DNA from: JBLHKW01 sp047618565
GTDB lineage: Bacteria > Planctomycetota > UBA1135 > GCA-002686595
Assembly (NCBI GenBank): GCA_047618565.1
Contig: JBLHKW010000032.1
Span: 1 to 38,199 of the forward strand
Length of the DNA stretch: 38,199 nucleotides
Direction of reading: 5' to 3'
Notes under the pieces: model-generated
Told to the model about the DNA's origin: nothing
The model's input: the letters and a program-made list of their open reading frames with translations, nothing else
Database searches by the model: none
Shown: piece after piece, positions 8,226 to 17,127 of the stretch
Layout of the letters: each line of letters opens with the position of its first letter
How positions within the stretch are numbered: position 1 is the stretch's first letter
Translations under genes and position numbers: made by a program

Positions 8226-10787
8226 TCACGGCGTGAACGTCACGCCCAGCCCGTTCGACAGGTTGAAGCCGCTCATGCCGGCGGCGCCGTCGCGGAACCA
8301 GTACTGGAAGTTCCAGGTCGATCCGATCGTGATCATGTGGGAGCCCGCGTTGGCCGGCGCGGCCGTGAAGTCCATGGGGCGGATCACGGAGCCGATGCCG
8401 TCGGCGGTCAGGATCGGGTAGAGCCGCCGGACCGCACCGCCGACGCAGCGCAGGCCGTCGCCGAAGGGGGCCTGGACCTGGTTGGGGCCGTAGTAGAACA
8501 AGCCCGAGCCGTTCGGGATGGCTGCGCCCGTGACCAGGACGAAGTTGTTGGCGGAGATGCTCACGCTTCCGAACGACGTGATGACCGCGCCCGCACCGGC
8601 GGAGTTGGGTGACGTGGCGCAGTAGGGCTCGGCTCCGCCGCCGAAACAGTCCAGGGTCGTGATCTCGAAGGTATCCACGCCGGCCTCGACAATGCTGGCG
8701 CTGCCGTCGTCGTTGGCGGTGAAGCGCACGCGCGTATCGGCCGAGAAGCTGACGCCAGACGCCATCAGCTCGGCCGGAGTGATGAGGCTCGTACGCCAGC
8801 CGTTGGCGTCCGTGGTGTGCCGTTCGATCTGGATCCAGGGGCCGCTCGTCCCGTTACTGCTCCACTCGACGAGTAGCGCGTCGGTGCCGTCCTCATTGGT
8901 CAGGGTGAGGTAGTAGGCGTACTGGATCGCGATGCCGAGACCGGTCGTGTCGAGGGCGGGTGAGATCAGGCGCACCCCGCCGCCGTCCACGTCCGTGTTC
9001 CCCAGGCCGTTCTCGGTCAGGTAGCACTGGCCACTGCCATCGGCATCCGACTCAGGGTCATAGGCCCAGCCCGAGTCATTCACGGGGATGCCACGCTGCC
9101 AGTCGCCGGTACTGGCGCCCAGGTTTTCGGTGGTCCAGCCCGTGTTGGACTCGAAGTTGTCACTGACCTGCACCACGAGCTCGCCGACCGCGGCCGAGTA
9201 CAACGCCGCCGGTGCGTTCAACGGGTCTGTTCCCGTGCCGCATGTAGGGCTGGAAAAGGCGAAGTAGTACTCCGGTGTGCTGGAACAGTTCGCGGGAGGG
9301 AAGCTCGCCGAGTAGAGGCCCCCGCCCAGGTCGCTCATCGGGAGCGCAAGGAAGTTGCCACCGTTGTAGCGATACATGAGCTCCACGCCGGTCACCGTGG
9401 CCGACCCGGAGAACTGGGCTGTGACGGGGGTCGGGAAATTCTCGCTGATGGTCGTGAGGGCCTGGCCCGATATCGATCCATACAAGGGCTGCAAGGCTTC
9501 GATGGCTGCCGACTGCATGCGCGCGACGTTCTCCGGATGGAAGAACGTCGTGATGTTACCCGTGCCTCCGGGGCACAGGTGGCAGTAGCTCATGACCGTT
9601 CCGTTGGTCACGCAGGTCTGCTGGGTCTGACATGGACCGAAGTACTGCGAGGGCGGGCATTCGTCGAGGGGCGGGCACACGCTGTGGGTGTGCGGGGCCG
9701 CGAAGTTATGGCCCAGCTCATGGGAGATCACCATGAAGTCCCAGTTGGACGGCTGCTGTACGACCGGGAAGTTCACGGACGAGTCGATGTTGCCACTGAC
9801 GCCGAAGCCGAAGTCTGGATTGCCGAGCACGTCGAGGTAGGCGACCCCTCCGCCCAGGGGCGCTCCGGAAATGAAGTGGGCGAGGTCGGCGTTCATGGGG
9901 ATGTTGCCCGCCCAGGCGGCCACGAACTCGGTCAGCATGTCGCCCGAGCTGCCACCGACGTCAGCTGTGTTCCAGGGGTCGGCCGCGGTCGTGTAGAACA
10001 TCACATAGGGGTAGGTCAGCACCGTGTTGATCTGTCCCTCGTAGCGGTCGCTGATGTAGCCCAGCAGTGTGGTGATGTACGCCGTTTCCGCGGACAGGTT
10101 GCCGAACACCTGGAACAGCTGGAAATCGGTCTCGATCGCGATCTGGCACTCGAACAGGTTGCAGCCGTTGGCCCCCAGCAGCGCCGATGATCCGGGGCCG
10201 GTCGGTGACACGCGCTTGGGGTCGAACGTCTGTTCCTTACCGTCGATGTACTGCTCCGTCTCGCAGAACGTACCGAGCGTCTCACCACGCCTGGCCAGCT
10301 CGCGTTCCGTCGTCACGAGCACGCCCGCGCCGAACCAGCTACCGTCGTCATTGGCGCGCGGCAGGAAGTGGATCAGCTCGCCCGCGCGCTCGATCCAGCC
10401 GCGGGTACCGTAGTTCGAGAACGAGAGCCGGACCTCGGATTGCGGATCGCCGACCACGGTTCCCTTCCACAGTGACAGGTCGAGAGTCTCGAGCAGCTCC
10501 GGGCGTGCTTCGCCGTCCGCGAAGAAGCGCAGGCCGATGCGCTCCACGTCGATGCGCGTCAGCTGCACGTCGACGACCTCGTCCGTGGGCAGGGCGATCC
10601 CGGTCAGGGTCACCTGATCGAGCTGCGCCAGGGCCTGCATGCGCTGCATGTCGGCGGCCAGCGAGATCTCGTGCGTGGCCGTGTCGCGGGCGGCGATCTC
10701 CATCGGGAAACGTTGTACCGAGCTCTGGAAAGCCAGGCTGGGTGCCACGAGGAGGGCGACTCCCGTGATCGGAAGGAACGTGCGCAT
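8226..10787 (-). CDS. Secreted reprolysin-like zinc metalloprotease with C-terminal planctomycete-type module
   Basis: 853 aa. A signal peptide (1-19, cut near SLA-F) is followed by a propeptide-like region to about 205 and the catalytic domain (about 210-430). This contains HELGHNFAAPH (356-366), the HExxHxxxxxH zinc site with Ala where adamalysins usually have Gly, and the Met-turn GTVMS (Met399). A beta domain follows (about 440-530), then a MAM/jelly-roll-like domain (about 540-712: SNTGWTTENLG, GVRLISPALDT). The last 140 residues form a separate module with CVGG, NFQYWFRD and GFNLSNGL motifs that resembles repeated C-termini of secreted planctomycete proteins and may serve in surface attachment or export (inference). 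It probably degrades extracellular protein. It is transcribed from its own promoter (TATAAT at 10860-10865) and diverges from the glycosidase-like gene. Confidence 0.88.
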   Translation of the reverse strand: MRTFLPITGVALLVAPSLAFQSSVQRFPMEIAARDTATHEISLAADMQRMQALAQLDQVTLTGIALPTDEVVDVQLTRIDVERIGLRFFADGEARPELLETLDLSLWKGTVVGDPQSEVRLSFSNYGTRGWIERAGELIHFLPRANDDGSWFGAGVLVTTERELARRGETLGTFCETEQYIDGKEQTFDPKRVSPTGPGSSALLGANGCNLFECQIAIETDFQLFQVFGNLSAETAYITTLLGYISDRYEGQINTVLTYPYVMFYTTAADPWNTADVGGSSGDMLTEFVAAWAGNIPMNADLAHFISGAPLGGGVAYLDVLGNPDFGFGVSGNIDSSVNFPVVQQPSNWDFMVISHELGHNFAAPHTHSVCPPLDECPPSQYFGPCQTQQTCVTNGTVMSYCHLCPGGTGNITTFFHPENVARMQSAAIEALQPLYGSISGQALTTISENFPTPVTAQFSGSATVTGVELMYRYNGGNFLALPMSDLGGGLYSASFPPANCSSTPEYYFAFSSPTCGTGTDPLNAPAALYSAAVGELVVQVSDNFESNTGWTTENLGASTGDWQRGIPVNDSGWAYDPESDADGSGQCYLTENGLGNTDVDGGGVRLISPALDTTGLGIAIQYAYYLTLTNEDGTDALLVEWSSNGTSGPWIQIERHTTDANGWRTSLITPAELMASGVSFSADTRVRFTANDDGSASIVEAGVDTFEITTLDCFGGGAEPYCATSPNSAGAGAVITSFGSVSISANNFVLVTGAAIPNGSGLFYYGPNQVQAPFGDGLRCVGGAVRRLYPILTADGIGSVIRPMDFTAAPANAGSHMITIGSTWNFQYWFRDGAAGMSGFNLSNGLGVTFTP

Positions 10788-11118
10788 GACTGGGGGGTCC
10801 TGTGGTTGCAGAGGCCGGGGCCTGGCCCTGTGGGGCAGGCCCCCGTGGGGGGGGTCCTAATTATAAGGTGCCAGGACTCATCAGGACGGTCCCGGCGGTC
10901 TGAGAGTTCCCTCCCCAGGGCGCCCGCGAGGGTGCTGATGGGTCCTGACCCCATTTTCGGGAACGCCTGCTATGCTGGAATCTCATCTCGATGCGTCTGC
11001 TGGCCCCTCCGGCGCTTGGCCAGCAGCCGAAACAACTGGTGGCGTACCTCCCCTGATCCCCGGCGGTGGTACCTGACTCCCCACTGACCGTGTCAGCTCG
11101 TCGCGTCCGTCTCTCACG
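10788..11118. other. Divergent intergenic region, metalloprotease / glycosidase-like gene
   Basis: 331 bp. On the minus side it holds the TATAAT box and a leader with G/C runs (10829-10858) able to fold into a GC hairpin. On the plus side TATGCT at about 10972 is a possible -10 box for the glycosidase-like gene, which would leave a leader of about 140 nt; its -35 is unclear. No further coding is supported. Confidence 0.45.
10860..10865 (-). promoter_or_regulatory. -10 box (TATAAT) of the metalloprotease gene
   Basis: The minus strand reads CCTTATAATTAGG here, a perfect consensus -10 in otherwise GC-rich DNA, 72 nt upstream of the ATG at 10787. No TTGACA-like hexamer is evident at 16-18 nt (CGTCCT at 17). 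The leader is rich in C and G runs and could fold. Confidence 0.5.
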
Positions 11119-13704
11119 ATGAAGCTACCTCACGGCCCGGTGGGCGCCGCAACTGCGGCGCTCGCGATCTTCGTGTTCGTACTCGGTGCGTCCTCCGCAT
11201 CTGCCCAGCAGGGCTTGCTGGGGGAGTACTACGATTCGCCCAACCTGACGGGGCTGGTCACGACGCGTATCGACCCGACGGTCGACTTCACGACGTGGGG
11301 AACCAGCCCGACCGGCACGGCGGTCATGCCGGACGGCTCCTATGCAGAACGCTGGACCGGGTACGTGTTCGTCGACGAGAGCGGCCCGTGGACGTTCTCG
11401 ACCCTGTCGAACGACGGAGTTCGCATGTGGGTGGATGGCGTGCAGATCATCGACAACTGGAACAACCATCCGGACACGGTCGACGACGGGCTCCTGACCC
11501 TGGACCAGGGTTGGTATCCGCTGCAGCTCGAGCACTATCAGGCAGGCGGGGGCGTGGTCATCCAGCTCTTCTTCGCGGGCCCGGGTCAGTCATCGACCAT
11601 CATCCCGTCCGATCACCTGGCCGTTGTCGACGATGGCAACACGCCTCCGATCGTCGACGCCGGTGAGGACATTCAGGTGCTCGACGGGGTCTCCCTGGTC
11701 GCTCTCACGGGCACCGCCGAGGACTTCGACGGCCACATCACCGACGTCCTGTGGACCCAGGTCTCGGGACCCGCGGTCTCGATCGTGAACCCGGACCAGC
11801 TCGACGCGCGCGCGCTCGGCTTCTCGGTGATCGGACCCTACGGATTTCGTCTGACCGCGAGCGATGAGCTCGGGGCCGAGTCCTTCGACGAAGTGACGGT
11901 CACGGTCGTGTTCGAAGGGACGAATGGAGGCGTGGTCACCGGCGTGAACCGTGTCTGGCAGCCACTGACCATCGACTTTCCGAGCGCGTCTTACATCGAA
12001 GGTGCCAACCCGAACCCATTCCTCGACCGTCGGCTCGAGGTGACGTTCACGCACCTGAACAGCGGCGACACACTGGTCATTCCCGGCTACTTCGCAGCGG
12101 ACGGCAATGCGGCCAACACCGGAGCCGACACGGGTAGTACCTGGCGCGTCCGCTTCACGGCCAACCGCGTGGGCAACTGGCGCTACCAGGCCTCGTTCCG
12201 CGGCGGCAGCGGTATCGCTGTCGACGACACGATGACGGGCACCTCGGTCGACTTCGACGGGGATGAGGCGGACTTCAAGATTCTGCCCTCCGATCCCACA
12301 GCACCGGGATTCTTCGGACGCGGCCAGCTCCAGGCCGTGGGCGAGCATTACATGGTCTACGGCGAGACCGGCCGTCCGTTCTTCAAGGTGGGCGCGAACA
12401 GTCCAGAGAACTTCCTGGCCTACGTGGGTTTCGATCAGACTCCGCCCTCCCACAGCTACGCTCCGCACGAGGGCGACTGGAACGAGGGCGATCCGACCTG
12501 GGGCAACGACAGTGGCAAGGGCATCATCGGTGCGCTGAACTACCTCGGCAGCAAGGGCATCAACGCCGTGTACTTCCTGACCTTCAACGAGGAGGGCGAC
12601 GGGGATGACGTGTGGCCGTGGACCAGCGAGGACCAGCGCCTGCGCTTCGATTGCAGCAAGCTCGACCAGTGGGAGATCGTGTTCAGTCACATGGACCGAC
12701 TCGGGATCCTGATGCACGTGGTGACCCAGGAGACGGAGAACGACAACGGTTTCGAGGGCCTGAACTTCGGTGGGCTGGGCGTCGAACGCAGGCTGTACTA
12801 CCGCGAGCTCATCGCGCGCTTCGCGCATCACCCGGGCGTCATCTGGAACATGGGCGAGGAGAACACGAACACGACCGACGAGGTGATCGACTACCACGAC
12901 TACTTCCGCTCGAAGGATGCGTACGGGCATCCGGTCGTCGTGCATACCTACCCCGATTCGATGGATGCCGTCTACGGTCCGTTGCTCGCCCAGGACAAGA
13001 TGCAGGGCGCCTCGTTGCAGGTGCAGGACATCAACGACGCTTACGCCCGTACGCTTCAGTGGCGGCTCCAGTCGGCAGCCCAGGGGACACCGTGGATCGT
13101 CTCCATCGATGAGCATGGTCCGCCAAACCTCGGGGCTGTTCCCGACTTCGTCGACCCCGGCCACGCCGAGGTTCGGCGCTATGGCCTGTGGGCCAACATG
13201 ATGGCCGGTGGAGCGGGCTGCGAGTGGTACTTCGGGTTCGCTTACCCGGACGACGATCTGACCTGTGAAGACTGGAGCTCCAGGGACAGGTTGTGGGATC
13301 AGTCGCGTTACGCGAAGGAGTTCTTCGAGCAGCTCAAGTCGCCCCTCAACATGGAGCCCGCCGACCAGCTCGTCTCCAACTTCTGGGGCCATTGCCTGGC
13401 CTGGCCCGGGCGCGACTACGCGATCTTCCTTCCGATCGGTGGTACGACCACGCTCGACCTCGAGGGTTCGGTAGGGACCTATTTCGTACGCTGGTACGAC
13501 CCGCGCCAGGGCGGCGACTGGTTGACCGGGACCGTGGATAGCATCCAGGGGCCGGGCATCCAGGCCCTGGGCAATCCGCCCTACGACACGACTCAGGACT
13601 GGGCCGTGCGCGTGGAGCTCAAGCGTCCCGCGGTCTTCCGCGAACGGACCGGCCCCGGTCCTTCGCCCGGCCCGCCGCCGCCCGCGCCAGGTAGCGGCGG
13701 CTGA
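11119..13704 (+). CDS. Secreted PA14/DUF5060 glycoside hydrolase-like protein
   Basis: 861 aa with a signal peptide (about 1-29, ASA-Q). Domains in order: PA14 carbohydrate-binding beta sandwich (about 31-168: LLGEYYDS, SYAERWTGYVFV, SNDGVRMWVDG); PKD/REJ-like Ig domain (about 175-265: PPIVDAGEDIQ, WTQVSGP); DUF5060 (about 273-380: VWQPLTIDFPSASY, WRVRFTANRVGNWRY); and a TIM-barrel region (about 400-735) like DUF4038/apiosidase-type hydrolases, with GRPFFKVGANSPENFL, VIWNMGEENTN and IVSIDEHG. These two acidic positions are plausible catalytic carboxylates on strands 4 and 7. A C-terminal beta domain (about 760-845, YFVRWYDPRQGG, like putative collagen-binding domains) and a Pro/Gly-rich tail follow. 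It probably cleaves or binds plant or algal polysaccharide outside the cell; the substrate is not known. Confidence 0.87.
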   Translation: MKLPHGPVGAATAALAIFVFVLGASSASAQQGLLGEYYDSPNLTGLVTTRIDPTVDFTTWGTSPTGTAVMPDGSYAERWTGYVFVDESGPWTFSTLSNDGVRMWVDGVQIIDNWNNHPDTVDDGLLTLDQGWYPLQLEHYQAGGGVVIQLFFAGPGQSSTIIPSDHLAVVDDGNTPPIVDAGEDIQVLDGVSLVALTGTAEDFDGHITDVLWTQVSGPAVSIVNPDQLDARALGFSVIGPYGFRLTASDELGAESFDEVTVTVVFEGTNGGVVTGVNRVWQPLTIDFPSASYIEGANPNPFLDRRLEVTFTHLNSGDTLVIPGYFAADGNAANTGADTGSTWRVRFTANRVGNWRYQASFRGGSGIAVDDTMTGTSVDFDGDEADFKILPSDPTAPGFFGRGQLQAVGEHYMVYGETGRPFFKVGANSPENFLAYVGFDQTPPSHSYAPHEGDWNEGDPTWGNDSGKGIIGALNYLGSKGINAVYFLTFNEEGDGDDVWPWTSEDQRLRFDCSKLDQWEIVFSHMDRLGILMHVVTQETENDNGFEGLNFGGLGVERRLYYRELIARFAHHPGVIWNMGEENTNTTDEVIDYHDYFRSKDAYGHPVVVHTYPDSMDAVYGPLLAQDKMQGASLQVQDINDAYARTLQWRLQSAAQGTPWIVSIDEHGPPNLGAVPDFVDPGHAEVRRYGLWANMMAGGAGCEWYFGFAYPDDDLTCEDWSSRDRLWDQSRYAKEFFEQLKSPLNMEPADQLVSNFWGHCLAWPGRDYAIFLPIGGTTTLDLEGSVGTYFVRWYDPRQGGDWLTGTVDSIQGPGIQALGNPPYDTTQDWAVRVELKRPAVFRERTGPGPSPGPPPPAPGSGG

Positions 13705-13710
13705 GCCGCT
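13693..13710 (+). terminator. Hairpin spanning the stop codon of the glycosidase-like gene
   Basis: AGCGGC (13693-13698) pairs with GCCGCT (13705-13710) around a six-base loop that includes the TGA stop. No U-run follows. It may terminate the transcript or be a by-product of the Gly-rich C-terminus. The 246 bp to the next start hold nothing else I can support. Confidence 0.35.
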
Positions 13711-13950
13711 CACGATAGACCGGCTCCTCTCTGGACGCGCCGTGGGAGACGCTCGATACTGGGACTGAACGACCGCGGGGTTCGTTTCGACCCATGAGCT
13801 GTCCCTCTCGCCTGCGTGCCGCGTTGCTGGCAACCGAATGCGTTCTCGCGTCCTGTGGCAACGTAGCAGCTCGTCCGATGTATCCACGAGCACGCGTCGT
13901 CGCTGCGCCTTGCCACGGATTCCAATCCACCCAACAGATGATGCGGACTC

Positions 13951-15561
13951 TTGGATCAGACCACTAGCCCGGGGCCCTCGAACGTGAGCAGCCGCTGGGC
14001 GCTGGGCTTGCTGCTGGTGGCGATGGTCGTCGTCAGCGCCGTTCGCTGGCGCCTGCTGGACGTGCCCCTCGAGCGCGACGAGGGCGAGTACGCCCACGCG
14101 GGCGCACTCATGCTGGATGGCTTCGCTCCCTACGAGCGCGCGTACAACATGAAATGGCCGGGCATCTACGCGGCCTACGCTGGCCTGATGAGTGTGTTCG
14201 GGGAGACCCATCGTGGGATCCACCAGGGGCTGTTACTGGTCAATCTGCTCACGATGCTGTTCGTGTTCTTGCTGGGGCGCGCCACGATCGATGAGTGGGT
14301 GGGCGCCGTCGCGGCCGCGATCTACGGGATGTTCAGCCTGACCCCACCGGTTCAGGGCCTGTTCGCCAACGCCGAGCACTTCGTCTTGCTGCTCGCGCTA
14401 CCGGGCCTGCTACTGCTGCTGAAGAGCGGCAGGTCAGAGCGCATTCTCTGGCTCGTGCCGGGAGCGCTGTTGCTCGGTTGCGGGCTGGTGGTCAAGCAAC
14501 ACGGCCTGTTCCTTGCAGCCTTCGGTGGTCTCGTCGCGATGTTCGGTGTGCGCCCCCACGGCGTGCGCCCCGTCTTGCAGCGCGCCGGTCTGTTCAGCCT
14601 GGCGGTCGTGACGCCCTACTTGCTCACTTGCCTGGGACTCTGGATCGCGGGCGTGTTCGACGTGTTCTGGTTCTGGACCTTCGACTATGCGCGCGCCTAC
14701 CTGGGTCAGGTGCCATGGGATGTCGCCCCGAAACTGTTCCTGAAGACCGCCGGTCCCTTGTTCCTGGCCGCGTCGATGGCGTGGGTCTTCGCGCTGCTCG
14801 GTCTGATCTCGCCGATCTGGTTCCGCCCTGCACGTCGTCGCGGCTGGTTTCTGACCGGACTGGCAGCCTTCTCGGCCCTCTCGATCTGTCCCGGGTTGTA
14901 CTTTCGCGGTCACTACTTCGTTCTCCTGCTTCCCGCTGCGGCGTTGCTCTCGGCCGTCGGCATCCGCGCCCTTGCCGCTTCCGTGGTCCACGGCACGCGA
15001 CCGGCCGGCGTGACGGCCGTGATTCTGGTGACCAGCGTGCTCAGCTGTGGCCAGGTGCTGTGGTCATCCAGGCAGTATCTGTTCGAGTTGACGCCGACCG
15101 AGGTCGCCCGCGCGACCTACGGCCTCAACCCCTTTCCGGAATCCCTGGTCGTGGCTGACTTCATCCGGAACAGCACGGAGTCCACGGCCAGCATCGCAGT
15201 GGTCGGGTCCGAGCCGCAGATTTACTTCTACTCGAAGCGCCCGCCCGCGAGCTCGTACATGTACACCTATCCCCTGGTCGAGGCGCAGCCCTTCAACCGC
15301 CGGATGCAGGACGAGTTCATTCGCGAGATCGAAGAGAGCCAGCCCCAGGCGCTCGTATTCGTGCAGTTCAAGAGTTCGTGGTTGGCCAGTGCGGAAGCAC
15401 CGACGCGCGTGTTTCGCTGGCTGTCTGGTTACCTGAGGGCCTTCGAGCTGGCGCTGGTGGTCGAGAGCGGCGACAGTGGTGCGCGTGTACACGAGGGCGA
15501 GGCGCTGGCGCGCTTCCGGGACCAAACCAATGAAGGCCTGTACGTCTACCTGCGCAGGTGA
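13951..15561 (+). CDS. GT-C fold membrane glycosyltransferase (GT39/ArnT-like)
   Basis: 536 aa from TTG 13951, with a GTG alternative at 13984. There is no in-frame ATG before residue 25 and no clear ribosome binding site, so the start is uncertain. About ten to twelve hydrophobic segments follow. The first external loop carries LERDEGEYAHAG (40-50), with the acidic pair typical of GT39 and ArnT-like enzymes that use polyprenyl-phosphate sugars outside the inner membrane. A soluble C-terminal part (about 390-536) has SIAVVGSEPQIYFYSKR, a motif shared by bacterial PMT-like proteins. The sulfatase-fold lipoprotein starts 4 nt downstream, so the two are very likely co-expressed and may decorate the same surface glycan or lipid (inference). 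Confidence 0.85.
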   Translation: MDQTTSPGPSNVSSRWALGLLLVAMVVVSAVRWRLLDVPLERDEGEYAHAGALMLDGFAPYERAYNMKWPGIYAAYAGLMSVFGETHRGIHQGLLLVNLLTMLFVFLLGRATIDEWVGAVAAAIYGMFSLTPPVQGLFANAEHFVLLLALPGLLLLLKSGRSERILWLVPGALLLGCGLVVKQHGLFLAAFGGLVAMFGVRPHGVRPVLQRAGLFSLAVVTPYLLTCLGLWIAGVFDVFWFWTFDYARAYLGQVPWDVAPKLFLKTAGPLFLAASMAWVFALLGLISPIWFRPARRRGWFLTGLAAFSALSICPGLYFRGHYFVLLLPAAALLSAVGIRALAASVVHGTRPAGVTAVILVTSVLSCGQVLWSSRQYLFELTPTEVARATYGLNPFPESLVVADFIRNSTESTASIAVVGSEPQIYFYSKRPPASSYMYTYPLVEAQPFNRRMQDEFIREIEESQPQALVFVQFKSSWLASAEAPTRVFRWLSGYLRAFELALVVESGDSGARVHEGEALARFRDQTNEGLYVYLRR

Positions 15562-15565
15562 ACGA

Positions 15566-16957
15566 ATGACTCGGACAAGCAAGATCGCCTGCGCTCTGGC
15601 CCTCATCGTGAGCGCCTGCGGAAACCCAACCGAAGATCGGCAGGGCCCCGAGCTGATGCTCCTGATCAGCTCGGATACCCTGCGTGCCGACCGGCTGGGC
15701 GCGTACGGTAGCGATCGCGGGCTGACGCCCAACCTCGACGGCCTGGCGAGCGAAGGAACCGTCTTCGAGTGTGCGTACGCGCCCGCCAGCTTCACGGTAC
15801 CGTCGGTCAGCACGATCCTGTCGGGGCGCTACCCGACCCAGAACGCGATCATCTCCAACGAGCATGCGCTGCCGCTCGGCGTGACCACGATCGCGCAGGA
15901 GTTGCGGGCGAGCGGGTTTGCGACGGGAGCCGTGGTCTCCAACTGGGTCCTGCGGCGGCAGACCGGTCTGGATCGTGGCTTCGACGAGTACGACGACCGC
16001 ATGCAGGATCGCGAGAAGGTGCGCTCGGCGCCGGAGCGGCTGGCACCGGATACGACACGCGACGCCCTGGCTTGCCTCGACCGCCTGCGCGGCGCTGGCG
16101 ACCGGATGTTCCTGTGGGTGCACTATCAGGACCCGCACGGCCCGTACACGCCGCCGGCCCAGCTATTCGAGCGTAGCCTGCGCGAGGAGCGCGGCCGCCC
16201 TGGCGCTGACCGCAAGCTGGCGTTCGGCAAGGACCATCGCGGCCTTGGGGCCATTCCGACTTACCAGCGCATGGGCGACTACCGACGCGTCGGTCGCTAC
16301 CTGGCGGCCTACCACGCGGAAATTCGCTACATGGATCTCGAGCTGGGACGCCTGCTCGACGGAGTGCGCGAGCGCGGTCTATACGACGACGCCTGGATCG
16401 TGTTCGTGGCCGACCATGGCGAGGGGCTGGGCGAGGACGACTACTGGTTTGCCCACGGGGAATATCTGAGCGACGCCCTGGTGAGGGTACCGCTGATGAT
16501 TCGCCGGCCGGGAGCCGATCCAGCGCGGCGCACGGACGTCGTCAGCCTGGCGGACCTGATGCCAACGCTGCTCTCGACATCGGGCAGCGAGGTACCGCCG
16601 GGGCTACCGGGGCGTGATCTGTTTGCCACGGGCGCCCGCGAGCATTCGAGCCAGGTCCTTCTGGCGACGCTCAAGGGGGCGACGGTCGCACGCTTCGGGC
16701 TGGTCCACGGCGGCCACAAGTACATCGCGACCTACGATGCGAAGGGTGCCGTGAGCCGCGAAGAGCTCTACCGTTTGAACGGGGAGGGAGCCGACCTGGC
16801 CAGCACGAGCCCCGATGACTTGGTGGCGTTTCGCGCGGAGCTTGCGCGGACCATGGAGCGCTTCCAGCCGGGCCAGGCGGGCGTGCAGCAGGAGCTGAAC
16901 GATGAGGCACGCCGTGCGCTCGAGGCGTTGGGGTACGGGGGCGGCTCGGACGATTGA
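15566..16957 (+). CDS. Sulfatase-fold lipoprotein with Thr in place of the formylglycine Cys
   Basis: 463 aa from ATG 15566; the frame is open further upstream, but only inside the preceding gene. A lipobox VSAC (Cys18) predicts a lipid anchor. The alkaline phosphatase/sulfatase superfamily core is clear: SSDTLRADRLGAYG (metal ligand Asp37), LTPNLDGLASEG, VHYQDPHGPY, and VADHGEGLGE near the C-terminal metal site. The nucleophile segment reads SFTVPSVSTILSGRYP. Aligned to the usual C-x-P-S-R...TGRYP, Cys is Thr77 and Arg is Val81. Formylglycine cannot be made at Thr, so a classical sulfatase reaction is unlikely. Thr nucleophiles occur in the phosphotransferase and phosphatase branches of this fold. 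The lipoprotein is coupled by 4 nt to a GT-C glycosyltransferase. A phosphotransferase or phosphatase acting on surface glycans or lipids is my best guess. Confidence 0.85.
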   Translation: MTRTSKIACALALIVSACGNPTEDRQGPELMLLISSDTLRADRLGAYGSDRGLTPNLDGLASEGTVFECAYAPASFTVPSVSTILSGRYPTQNAIISNEHALPLGVTTIAQELRASGFATGAVVSNWVLRRQTGLDRGFDEYDDRMQDREKVRSAPERLAPDTTRDALACLDRLRGAGDRMFLWVHYQDPHGPYTPPAQLFERSLREERGRPGADRKLAFGKDHRGLGAIPTYQRMGDYRRVGRYLAAYHAEIRYMDLELGRLLDGVRERGLYDDAWIVFVADHGEGLGEDDYWFAHGEYLSDALVRVPLMIRRPGADPARRTDVVSLADLMPTLLSTSGSEVPPGLPGRDLFATGAREHSSQVLLATLKGATVARFGLVHGGHKYIATYDAKGAVSREELYRLNGEGADLASTSPDDLVAFRAELARTMERFQPGQAGVQQELNDEARRALEALGYGGGSDD

Positions 16958-17096
16958 GGCCAGGCGCTCCGGGAGGCCCGCCCCCCGGTAACCCACCGCC
17001 GCCCCCAACCACCCAGGGTGACCGGCCTGGCAGCTGTGCGGTTGCGTGCTTTGTGCGAAATTGCGGCGCTGGAGCGGGCGCCATCCGCATCGGTGT

Positions 17097-17117
17097 GGCG
17101 CGTCAAGACGGCGCGCC
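17097..17117. terminator. Weak hairpin in convergent gap
   Basis: GGCGCG (17097-17102) pairs with CGCGCC (17112-17117) in the 170-bp gap between the sulfatase-fold gene and the convergent small lipoprotein. The stem is only 6 bp and has no U-tract. The rest of the gap is C/G-rich (16970-17020) with nothing recognisable. Confidence 0.3.
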
Positions 17118-17127
17118 GCGGGATACG

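Noticed and set aside
11590..14223. 877-residue open frame on the minus strand
   Set aside because: It is antisense to the PA14/DUF5060 gene and the next gene, has a His/Arg/Val-rich composition and no recognisable motif.
15566..16957. Annotation as an ordinary arylsulfatase
   Set aside because: The nucleophile position is Thr and the following Arg is Val, so formylglycine maturation is not possible as in known sulfatases.
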